Shown here: piece after piece, positions 53,615-64,000 of the stretch | How the letters are laid out: each line of letters opens with the position of its first letter | Position numbering within the stretch: the stretch's first letter is position 1 | Origin: Aradus depressus | Taxonomy: Eukaryota; Arthropoda; Insecta; Hemiptera; Aradidae | NCBI GenBank assembly: GCA_963662175.1 | Contig: OY759224.1 | Location: forward strand, 24,189,489 to 24,253,488 | Direction: 5' to 3' | DNA: 64,000 nucleotides | Notes under the pieces: generated by a model | Seen by the model: the letters and a program-made list of their open reading frames with translations, nothing else | What the model was told of the DNA's origin: nothing | Database searches by the model: none | Program-made: the position numbers and the translations under genes

Positions 53615-54458
53615 AGCCATATATACGCCAAACATACCAATGATGTGTCCAGCGGAATAATTTGAAACGCCATATACAGTTCAAACATAGAAATGAGAAG
53701 CCGTTGAAGTGTGAGAATTGTACTTGAAGATGTGTTACATCTTACAGTCGAAATGGTATGTACAGCTCCAACATGATATAATAAGATACCTTATATCTCC
53801 CTATATAAGAGGAAGAAGCAATGATTCAAATGCTTTATTTCTCCAGGCAAGTATTTAGTTACCAGTTTTCAGGTAATGTTCATTCATAAACATCTATATG
53901 TTGACGTGGCCAGTAGCGATTTTCAGTTTCAGTCCATTCCAGTATTTGAAATAATGCGGAAAATGACATGGAGGTATGAAAATAAAGTCAACTAATAATA
54001 ATACATAGGAATAGTTTTTGTTGCACAAAATAAGGGAGAAGATAGATTATTACTTTAGTTTTATATCAAAGAAGAAAATTATGGTACAATATATTATTTT
54101 ATTATTATAATATGACAGAGCTCTCTAAATAATCCGCTAGCTTTGCTACTATTTCTTACTATGCTTAATCCATCTATTGATTGCTTGGAATTTCATTGTA
54201 AGGAATAAAAAGGTACGACAGACGATAAAACGTACTCACTTCATAACAAAATGTACGATCTGTCCTCGCCCTGTGTCCAGATTTTTTAAAATATGGTTTC
54301 TGGTGCAGCCGCCACGCAGCGCCTCCTTAGCCCTCCCTCTGAGCTCCCTGTTATAGAACCCTATTCAATAACATGGCCGGAATTATATCAGTTTTATTAT
54401 CTGACGTACTATTCAGTGTGTGGTTTTCTGTTCCTTAATTTTGCCATTAATAACAACG
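53615..54458 (+). other. Decayed finger tail of ZF-A4 and duplicated 5' flank of ZF-A3
   Basis: 53615-53800 holds broken finger sequence. 53805-54450 is the duplicate of the ZF-A2 5' flank at 45900-46560. Confidence 0.6.
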
Positions 54459-56420
54459 ATGAACCAGTGCCCAGGTAATGAATTGTTATTTGTTAATATA
54501 TCTCTTGTTAATCTTTATCTTATTGTCAGCCAACTATATTCACTACAGCTACATGTAACATGTTTACAGTCCAAGAAGAAAGCACAGTTAAAATAAAACT
54601 GGAGCCAGGGTCAGACGATTTTATTAACAGTTTGTGTAAGTACATAACGAATACTAAACATCGCAACTAACCTTTACTATTGAAAACTATATGTTTTACT
54701 TATGTTGTGATTGAGTTTATTTTGTATTCCAGGGGGAGGAGAACATCAAGTTACCATCAAACAGGAGCCAGAGCTGATGATCCCATATTCTCCATTATGT
54801 ACTGCATGTAAGTAAACGGGCCAACGTAAGTACATTATGCAGGCCTCCTTACAACATCCAATAACGATATTCATTCCCGAAATATCTCACGTTCACTAAA
54901 AGCGTTCATCAAAAAAATATTTTATTCTCATGACCTAATAATGAAAGGAACCTACAGGCAAATTATCAGATTTGTAAGCCACGTTAGAGCTTCTCACAAT
55001 TAGATCAGTGAGTGTTCAGATAAATTTGTCATTTATATTTGTAAGGTTGATAAACAGCTAGATTCAGTAAGCCAACATACATTTTTTCCTAAACATACAA
55101 ATTGTACATCCACAATATGAAAAGAATCTAAATACAAAATATATGTTGTACGTTCACGATATAAAATGAATCCCATTGCAGAATATATATTTAATTTATA
55201 AGACATAACTATTTTATAAACCACGTGGAAGTGTCTCAGATGCAGTACAGTGACTGTAAAGATGTCATTTCCATTTTATAGATGTGTAGAGAAAGACATT
55301 GCGTTTCACAGTTTAACCTTTTGTAACTTCGAACTGTCTGCTTTGTTTCAGATGATACCGAGGAAGACGTGCTCGTGATCTGTTACTATTGTGGACACAG
55401 TTATATCAGTTTGGGCAAACTCAGAAGACATATCCAAAACCGGCACACTCACGTGAAACGAATCAACTGCGATTTTCGTACATACAGATCTGATACAGAT
55501 GTTAAGCTTCATATTCAGGCCAAACGTACGAATGAGAGGGCATTCAAATGTGACTATTGAACATATAGCTTTGTTCGGTCTTCTAATTTGAAAAGTCATA
55601 TACAGTACAAACATACTAATGAGAGACCATTCAAATGTGACCATTGTACTCATAGCTCTGTTCTGTCTTCTCATTTGAAACGTCATATACAGGCCAAACA
55701 TACGAATGAGAGACCATTCAAATGTGACCATTGTTCATATAGATCTGTTCGGTCTTTTGATTTGAAAAGTCATATACAGTACAAACATACTGACGAGAAG
55801 CCATTCAAGTGTGATCACTGTACATATACAGCTGTCCAGTTGAATAATTTGAAACTCCATATACAATGCAAACATACGAATGAGAGGCCATTCAAATGTG
55901 ACCATTGTACATATAGCTCTGTTTGGTATCCGAATTGAAAAGTCATATACAGGCCAAACATACTAATGAGAGACCATTCAAATGTGACCAATGTACTCAT
56001 AACTTTGTTCGGTCTTCTCATTTGAAAAGTCATATACAGACCAAACATACGGATGAGAGGCCATTCAAATGTGACCATTGTACATATAGCTCTGTTCGGT
56101 CTTCCCATTTGGAAAGTCATATACAGACCAAACATACGGATGAGAGGCCATTCAAATGTGACCATTGTACATATAGCTCTGTTCGGTCTTCTCATTTGAA
56201 AAGTCATATACAGTACAAACATACTAATGAGAGGCCATTCAAATGTGACCATTGTACATATAGCTCTGTTCGGTATCCTGAATTGAAAAGTCATATACAG
56301 GCCAAACATACTAATGAGAGACCATTCAACTGTGACCATTGTACTCGTAGCGCTGTTCAGTTTTCTCATTTGAAACGTCATATACAGACCACACATACGG
56401 ATGAGAAGCCATCCAAATAA
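54459..56420 (+). pseudogene. ZF-A3: C2H2 gene with nonsense codon and frameshift
   Basis: Exons 1-3 (54459-54474, 54570-54635, 54733-54807) are intact and phase 1, with the same MNQCP and IKxEP blocks. The finger exon starts at 55352. A TGT to TGA change at 55558-55560 replaces a zinc-ligand cysteine of finger 3. A 1-nt deletion near 55930 shifts the frame; the array then stays open to TAA at 56418-56420. About twelve finger units are recognisable. As written it would make a short protein with the two IKxEP blocks and two fingers. Either a recent pseudogene or a truncated variant. Confidence 0.85.
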
Positions 56421-56645
56421 GACCATTGCTCTCATAACTATGTTGGGTCTTCCAATTTGAAAAGCCATATATAGGCCAAACATACCAATGATGTGTCCAG
56501 TGAAATAATTTGAAACGCCTTATACAGTTCAAACATAGAAATGAGAAGCCGTTAAAGTCTGACTATTGTACTTAAAGATGTGTTACATCTTACAGTCTGA
56601 ATGGGTATGTACAGCTCCAACATGATACTAATGAGCTACCTTATA

Positions 56646-57383
56646 CCTTGAAATGAAATGAAATGAAATGAAAAATAATCTTTATTCTGGGACTTTCGTC
56701 CCCTAAGAATAATAACATAAGAAGTAGATAAAAGAGTACAAGTATCGACCCATTGAGACAGAATAAAAATAAAGGAAAAGAGGTCTCTAGTAATAAATAT
56801 AAAATGTTAGAGAGAGGCAATGATTAAAACAATAAAAAACTGGTGAAAATTAATGATAAAAATAAGAAAAAAACAAAGTATGAATAATAATGTAAAACAT
56901 AATAACAATAGTGAGTTATATATGAATTTAATCGCAAAAAAACTGGGCAGATGAAACTGGAGTGTGACAATCTGTCCAGTGGAGTGAGAGACTTATAGGA
57001 AGACTAGAACTATCTCATAGGAGCCCGCCTTAGGAATCAGAGGTTTGTTGAGTTAGGAGATAATGGAAAAGTAGGGACTTAAATGAAAGAAGAGAAGGAG
57101 CATGGCGGATCTGGAGAGGGAGAGAGTTCCAGAGGGAGATAGCTTGGATAAGGAAAGAGTTGTGGTAGGTTGTTGTCCTGTGGGAAGGGAGGTAAAGATC
57201 CGAGGGGCGGGATCTAGTGACTTTCTGGTGGATCTGGGATTTAAATTGGAGCATTTGGAAGATGTAGGAGGGCTTTTGGGAAGATATGGTTTGATAGAGG
57301 AAGGAGCCTAGGAAGTATTGTCGACGAGAGGATGGGAAGAGCCATTTTAGGTCGGTATAGGAACTAGTAATAGAGGAGTGTCA
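56646..57383 (-). mobile_element. CR1/L2-like LINE inserted in ZF-A3 3' flank
   Basis: Minus-strand 5'-truncated copy ending in (ATTTC)n, seen as GAAATGAAATGAAATG at 56648. The flanking sequence ACCTT is continuous in the ZF-A2 duplicate (48705-48725), so the insertion postdates the duplication. Contains the RT C-terminus at 57030-57254. Confidence 0.85.
57030..57254 (-). pseudogene. CR1/L2-like RT C-terminus
   Basis: Reads QKVTRSRPSDLYLPSHRTTT then YHNSFLIQAISLWNSLPLQI and SFKSLLFHYLLTQQTSDS. The WNSLP...FKxxL tail is diagnostic of CR1/L2/Daphne-type LINE proteins. No stop within the fragment. Confidence 0.85.
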
Positions 57384-58149
57384 CCTTCAGCTTCGTTCTG
57401 CGTTCCTTTTTGAAATATCACTGATATACAAAACATCGGATTGCGAACCTATTGTACTTACAGATGTGTTGAACGTTCGAAACTGTTCCGTCATATTATA
57501 CCAAACATGCGAATTATGTCCATTGAAAAGTTGTCAACTTATTGCTATAGGGACTGTAGCAAGGCTACATCAAAGATGACATTGTGTCCCACATTATGCA
57601 TCACAGTCATCGTGCCAGGCTCCTCCCATACAAAATGGAGAATACGGCTCGACGATGGTTGTTTGTGATCGGAACTTTTTGAACGCTTTAACTCAGAAGC
57701 GATTGTAGCAATGAGATGAAGTGTCACATCTTCTTACCTAGACTTAGTTTGATTTGACTGAACTGGGTTGTAAATAGACATTACATTTGCTCAGTTGATG
57801 TAATTTATAATATTCTCGAAAATAAACAATTGTGACCACGCTCTTGTTCACTTTTTGTAATAAATTTATATTTTATTAATAACTTTTTCTGAAGCTGTCG
57901 GTTCTGTATTAAAATGACAACTCGGAACCTTTCTTTGTTTTTACGGTAGATTGTTTGGACATTTTGGATCGTTAGGAGTTGCAGCCTAGCCTTGGACGGG
58001 ACCGGTTGTGTCTCTGAAAAAGTGAACTTTATAGTGGGTAGCAAGATCATTTTTATTACTTTTTTTTGTACAATTATCAAGATAAAAATCTGATCTATCG
58101 GAATATGTAAGTAGATTTCTATTCAATGTTGTGTCTATTAGGGAAAAGT
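57384..58149 (+). other. Duplicated 3' flank of the ZF-A family
   Basis: 57385-57945 matches 48710-49260 (ATTGCGAACCTATTGTACTT, GTTCCGTCATATTATACC, CGTGCCAGGCTCCTCC). It contains one decayed finger end. The remainder is unassigned. Confidence 0.6.
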
Positions 58150-58177
58150 GAAATAAAATACGTATATTATTTGGGAT

Positions 58178-59874
<1,697 letters not shown>

Positions 59875-59895
<21 letters not shown>

Positions 59896-60360
59896 CGGCT
59901 TCAATACTCTGTTCAACATGCTACCCACGGAAATAAATAATTTAATCAATGTGGACCTGATCTGTCTCTCTGAAACCTGGCTTCACAGCGACAACTTGAA
60001 TCCCCCTTCTTTCCTGGACCAGTATGAAGTATACTCGACCAAAGCGGTGGAAACACTCAGTGTTAGGAGCGAGCGAGTGGGGGCCTGGCTGTATTTCTGA
60101 AGAAAAGTGTTGTAACTTGTGATAAAGTGTTAATATCCGAAACTCAGTGGCTTTGTTTGCTTGTCAAAATCGGTGAAATTAGTTTAATATTGGGCACAGT
60201 TTACTGGAAGTTTCATTTTTTGTTTTTCAACTTTTCTATGAACGTGTTTTTAGTTTTTTCTAATCTCAGGATTAATTGTAATATAGTTTTTAATATTATT
60301 ATTGATTGTTTTATTTCAAAATTCAAGAGGAAGCAATTTTTTAATTTGTATTTCCATATT
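59875..60360 (+). pseudogene. LINE ORF2 endonuclease N-terminal remnant
   Basis: Reads RNINGFNTLFNMLPTEINNL and VDLICLSETWLHSDNL, then, with frameshifts, GGLAVFLKKSVVTCDKVLIS and ISLILGTVYW. This is the start of an APE-type LINE endonuclease (N-I-x-x...L-x-E-T-W). Several frame changes; no RT follows. Confidence 0.75.
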
Positions 60361-60446
60361 TGAGGAGGGGTGATTCAAAAACAGGTTTCTCACATTTTTC
60401 TAGAAAATTATTTTGATATGGCATTTTTTTCGTCAATTAAATCTCG
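60361..60446. other. Short gap between LINE relic and LTR
   Basis: No feature recognised. Confidence 0.4.
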
Positions 60447-60630
60447 CACTTCACTAAAGAACTTTTTAAAAACTTTATTTGACAATTAACACTTATTTAG
60501 ATGGTACAAGAGATGTTACATGAAGGATGGCTAATGACAGACTGAATGGTGGGGGGAAAGGAGCGTATATATAAGCTAAGATATACTGCTGACTCCGCAG
60601 CTGCTGGGGCGCTAGGCTGGGGATGTAAGT
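60447..60630 (-). repeat. Candidate 3' LTR of the errantivirus
   Basis: On the minus strand a purine tract AGAAGGGAGG (60631-60640) is followed by ACTTACATCC. Then come TATATATACGC as a TATA-like box and CAAATAAAG as a poly-A signal. The outer end at about 60447 (GTGAAGT) is inferred; the other LTR is outside the window, so the boundary cannot be confirmed. Confidence 0.45.
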
Positions 60631-62210
60631 CCTCCCTTCTGAAGCTTCGAAGTCCCTTGAGAATTGGGCAGGACCCATGGGTCGTGGAACACTGGAGGTC
60701 GAGTAGAGTTGAGTTGGATGATCTCCGGTGTACTTGTAGTTGTTGCGGAACTTGAGGTAGGTAGGCATTTAGTTTTAATAAAATGGATACATAATATAAC
60801 TAAATGGATTATAAATAAGTAAATAGTTAAACAATAAAATATCTTATAATAGGTGTCATTATTAAAGAAGGTAATTATATCTAAAGCCTCAAGTTCAGTC
60901 AAGGATACATTGGGTAATAATAATTGTTCAAAACTTAAGTTATAGTTAGCAATGTGATCAGGAGTATGTTCAAATGTTAAAGGAAGTAAGTCAATTATTT
61001 TCGTTACAGGCCTGTCGCATTCTGACAGATATTCATCCTGTGGGAGTTTAATAAGAGAGGTTCTAGGAAGAAATAAAGGAGTGGAATTAGGTTGAATATG
61101 TACCAGAGGCATCTTAAAGCTAACATAGAGATTAAGATCATAATTATATTTTATAAAAGGTTTCGATAATATGGTAGTTGATACACATGTGTCAGAAGAA
61201 CCTGACAATAAGTTGGTTAAACATGGGTCGTCTATAACTCGTAAATGGTTACAATAATAATTACTAATGCTAAATGTACAGTTTCCTAAGTATGTATTTA
61301 CATTGTTTCTTAAAATTAAAGAGTGGTTTGTCATTGTCGTTATCAGTTTGTTGTCTTTTATAACTGGTACAGGAAGAAAGAAAAATGTGTTCATTACGTC
61401 TGTTTTTAGAGGAAGTGATATAAAGAGATGGAGAAGTCCGTTTGTCATCAAACATCTAAGCTTACTAAAGAGCCATAATGTTTCCATATTATGTGATATC
61501 AATGTTATGTTAAACCTATTAAAATTAATATTATTAAAGATAGAAGAATGGGTGATGCCCATTTTACAAAATTCGAGAGTAGTCTCCAATTCAGCAACTC
61601 TAATGTGTATGTAGTTAAGTGTGTTATATAGTTCGTTGAGGCTAAGTCTTAATTCATTTTTGTCAATATTATTTGTCATTTGTTTTAAGTTTTCATTATT
61701 TTTGTTAAGAATTTTAATGTCTTTTTGTATTGTTTCTGTTAAGTCTTTATTTGATTGTGCTTGGTGTTCAATGTTATATTCTAAGTGATGTTCGTTTTTT
61801 TCCATTTCGTTTATGAGTTTGTCGTATTTTGCTTTGTCCGTCGCGTCCATGTTTCCCGTTAGCCAATTGATGGCGGATCCAAGTCCGTTAATTATTCCTC
61901 TTTTGCTTCTCGTCTTTTCATTAATATTAAATAATAATTGTAATTTATGTTTCGTAATTGTCAATAGGTGGTCCGCGATGTTATAGGTTCCTAAGCGTTT
62001 AAAATGTAGTAATATTTTCTCAGTCTCTTGTAATTCTGTGTGTAGGTTAGTATAATTAATGTAATGAGTTATAGTGAAGTATTTGTCAAGTATATAGGAG
62101 TCAGGTAATTTTATAGGTACGACACCGGGAGATTTGCTAACGTCCGTTATTTGGTACTGTAAAGTCGGTGTCAGTAGGTAAAGTAACCAAATCCAAATCT
62201 GGGTCTTCAT
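60612..62210 (-). CDS. env: Errantivirus envelope glycoprotein (Env)
   Basis: A 532-codon intact ORF. Signal peptide at residues 1 to about 19. A furin-type site RSKR at about 101-104 is followed directly by a hydrophobic, Gly-rich fusion-peptide-like stretch (GIINGLGSAINWL). A long predicted coiled coil follows (about 125-205). Several N-glycosylation sequons are present. A transmembrane segment lies near residues 455-478, with a short cytoplasmic tail after it. This layout matches insect errantivirus Env proteins, which are related to baculovirus F fusion proteins and mediate entry. The start overlaps the end of pol by 74 nt, as in other errantiviruses where Env is made from a spliced RNA; the 5' half of the element is outside the window. 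The stop lies close to or inside the 3' LTR. No interruption seen. Confidence 0.9.
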   Translation of the reverse strand: MKTQIWIWLLYLLTPTLQYQITDVSKSPGVVPIKLPDSYILDKYFTITHYINYTNLHTELQETEKILLHFKRLGTYNIADHLLTITKHKLQLLFNINEKTRSKRGIINGLGSAINWLTGNMDATDKAKYDKLINEMEKNEHHLEYNIEHQAQSNKDLTETIQKDIKILNKNNENLKQMTNNIDKNELRLSLNELYNTLNYIHIRVAELETTLEFCKMGITHSSIFNNINFNRFNITLISHNMETLWLFSKLRCLMTNGLLHLFISLPLKTDVMNTFFFLPVPVIKDNKLITTMTNHSLILRNNVNTYLGNCTFSISNYYCNHLRVIDDPCLTNLLSGSSDTCVSTTILSKPFIKYNYDLNLYVSFKMPLVHIQPNSTPLFLPRTSLIKLPQDEYLSECDRPVTKIIDLLPLTFEHTPDHIANYNLSFEQLLLPNVSLTELEALDIITFFNNDTYYKIFYCLTIYLFIIHLVILCIHFIKTKCLPTSSSATTTSTPEIIQLNSTRPPVFHDPWVLPNSQGTSKLQKGGLTSPA

Positions 62211-64000
62211 CTGAAACAGAATGATCGTCAGTCTTAGTTTTCTTCTTTTTGTTCTTATAATCTTTTCTCTTTCTCTGTAAATTGTCTTTATGTACTTTTA
62301 TTTCTCTATTTTTATCTTTAAGTTGGATTACAGGTTTATAAGGATTTTGAGATTTTACACGTCTTTGTACCTTTGCATACGTTTCGTCAGGTATCGTTGG
62401 GTCTTCTCTAGATTTATTAAGTCTGTCTGTTCGAACTTCCTTTTCTTGATTAATTTGTTCTCTAATTAATGTTTGTACAGTTTTTAATTTTTCATGGTAT
62501 TGTTCGATTAATTTTTCTTTTATCAGTCCTTCCGTTTCTTTAACTGTTTTATGGTTAGGTCCGAATGTAATTTCGTTGGGTGTTAATTTTAGATATTGAT
62601 TTAGACAGTTATTATAAACAATTATTGCTATTTTTAATTTACTCTCTAAGTTATCTTTAGGGTGCAGTTTAGTGGTACTTCTAATAATTTCAATTAGGGT
62701 AGAGTGAGTTCTGTTTAGTAGTCCTAAGGAGTTAGGATGATTTGGGGTAGTATAATAAGGTTCGATCCCTTGAGTGTTCAATAAATTTTCGACTAGAGAA
62801 TTTTTGAATTCTCTCCCGTTATCCATTTTTATTCTTTCTGGAGCTGGGAATAATTCGAGATACTCTATTATGACTTGTGTTATCTGAGTGGCATTTAAAT
62901 GATTTATTATTCTAGCAAATAGTCGTTTAGAGAACGTATCTACTAAGGTAATTATATATTTTTTGTCATAGTGTAGAGTGTCTATCATTAGTTCTTCAAA
63001 CGGTTTGTCTGGTGTGGGAGTAATGCAGTATTTTGTTTTTATTGGATTCCTGTCATATTTTGTCTGTCTGCAAGTATCGCACTTATTAACGTAAGTCATT
63101 ATAATGTCTTTCATTCTGGGGAAATAGTATTGTCGTCTTAGTTTGTTGTATGTTTCAAGTCCTCCTCTGTGGAATGTCTTGCCCGTATGGTAGTTGTTTA
63201 TAATGTCATTTTGGTCTTGTTCCGAAAGTACATCTATACATTTCTTTTTGTATCTTTTTATTTTTACCGTAGGGTAACTTTCTTGTATTATTTTTGAAAT
63301 GGAGTTGAATGTTCCTTCAAATTCATTTCTAAGTGATTCTATACTTGGTTCGCAATGGATACCATAGACTGTATTGGGTTTTAATATTTCGGTCAATATT
63401 CCTTCTAGATCTTGTTGCCAAGGGTATGCTGTTTCAATTAAATATTTATTTTTTCCAAAAGGCTTAGTATAATATATTTTTCTTTTTCCTCGTTGTAGGA
63501 ATATTTGATTTTTTTCAACGTTAATTGGTTTGTCTTCGTCTACTATCCATACTTGTTGGTTAGATGTTTCTTGTGAGTGAACTGTAGCTAAGTCTGACTC
63601 ATGTCCTTCCCTAGTATTGTTATCTGTCTGGTCAGTTATCATGTTCTCTAGGTCTGCTATCAGCGTGTCATATTCTGGATTCATGTTCACGGTTCTGATT
63701 ATGCTGTCTAAGTCAAGTTCAGTATCAATGTTTTGTTGTTCCAGGGCGTTCAAAGAATTTTGCTGTGGTGTTATTCTTGAAAGTGCATCTGCTACTACAT
63801 TCGTTTTTCCTTCTATGTGTTGGATGTTAAATTCAAAGTCAGATAATTGAAATATCCATTTCATTAGTCTATTATTGGCATTCTTCATCGTGAATATCCA
63901 AATAAGTGGTTTGTGGTCCGTTTGTAGTGTGAATTTCTTTCCGTATAAGTAAGGTTTAAAATGATTGCATGCCCATACTACTGCGAGTAGTTCTTTTTCA
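62137..64000 (-). CDS. pol: Errantivirus Pol, C-terminal part (RNase H end, integrase), partial
   Basis: The frame is open to the window edge, so the N-terminus (protease, RT) is missing. The visible part begins in RNase H (EKELLAVVWACNHFKPYLYG, LQTDHKPLIW). It continues through VVADALSRI, the integrase zinc-binding HHCC region (HTGKTFHRGG...CDTCRQTK) and the catalytic core, with Asp in MIDTLHY and Asp in IKMDNGREF. At the position where DDE integrases carry glutamate (usual G-x-x-E-R-x-H-S) this copy has asparagine (GLLNRTHST, codon 62713-62715), so strand transfer activity is doubtful. The C-terminus is Lys/Arg rich and ends inside env. No stop or frameshift. Confidence 0.9.
   Translation of the reverse strand, partial: EKELLAVVWACNHFKPYLYGKKFTLQTDHKPLIWIFTMKNANNRLMKWIFQLSDFEFNIQHIEGKTNVVADALSRITPQQNSLNALEQQNIDTELDLDSIIRTVNMNPEYDTLIADLENMITDQTDNNTREGHESDLATVHSQETSNQQVWIVDEDKPINVEKNQIFLQRGKRKIYYTKPFGKNKYLIETAYPWQQDLEGILTEILKPNTVYGIHCEPSIESLRNEFEGTFNSISKIIQESYPTVKIKRYKKKCIDVLSEQDQNDIINNYHTGKTFHRGGLETYNKLRRQYYFPRMKDIIMTYVNKCDTCRQTKYDRNPIKTKYCITPTPDKPFEELMIDTLHYDKKYIITLVDTFSKRLFARIINHLNATQITQVIIEYLELFPAPERIKMDNGREFKNSLVENLLNTQGIEPYYTTPNHPNSLGLLNRTHSTLIEIIRSTTKLHPKDNLESKLKIAIIVYNNCLNQYLKLTPNEITFGPNHKTVKETEGLIKEKLIEQYHEKLKTVQTLIREQINQEKEVRTDRLNKSREDPTIPDETYAKVQRRVKSQNPYKPVIQLKDKNREIKVHKDNLQRKRKDYKNKKKKTKTDDHSVSDEDPDLDLVTLPTDTDFTVPNNGR

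Overview
The window is eukaryotic, AT-rich and intron-containing. It reads as an insect genome, possibly hemipteran, although the order cannot be fixed from sequence alone. The evidence is the GT-AG introns, Jockey, R1-like and CR1/L2-like non-LTR elements, mariner, hAT, Harbinger and pogo fossils, a tRNA-headed SINE, an errantivirus with an env gene, a chitin-binding (CBM14) secreted protein, and arrays of C2H2 zinc fingers. Most of the DNA is transposon-derived, and few host genes are visible.

Layout. 0-6 kb: a mariner remnant, then an apparently full-length Jockey-type retrotransposon with two open ORFs, fronted by an inverted copy of part of its own RT. 7-14 kb: repeats and a three-exon CBM14 gene (minus, 9095-14056) whose introns hold Jockey, SINE, minisatellite and foldback DNA. 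14-17 kb: 3' ends of a CR1/L2-like retroelement. 17.6-22.4 kb: an intact five-exon C2H2 gene (ZF-B, minus). 23-34 kb: SINE, MITE, hAT, Harbinger (MADF protein plus transposase remnant), pogo/Tigger and Jockey relics, plus one unrecognised 288-codon ORF beside a CpG-rich promoter-like block. 34.9-39.4 kb: an intact five-exon C2H2 gene (ZF-C, minus) carrying an R1-like insertion in an intron. 40.9-56.4 kb: four plus-strand paralogues, ZF-A1 (5'-deleted, ORF open), ZF-A2 (intact, four exons), ZF-A4 (fragment fused to a broken gypsy element) and ZF-A3 (nonsense plus frameshift). 58-60.4 kb: a degraded CR1/L2-like element. 60.4-64 kb: the env and pol 3' half of an endogenous errantivirus, running off the window end.

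The most coherent biological unit is the C2H2 cluster. ZF-B, ZF-C and ZF-A2 share a 16-nt first exon, 66-nt exon 2 and a short exon 3. Every junction lies in phase 1. Exons 2 and 3 mostly carry an IK(L/Q)EP motif that fits the SUMO consensus, and a long last exon carries 8-12 fingers. The predicted reading frames close exactly (358, 313 and 408 codons), which strongly supports the models. The family is expanding by tandem duplication, with decay, deletion and retroelement-mediated breakage visible side by side. No CRISPR array, rRNA gene or convincing tRNA gene was seen.
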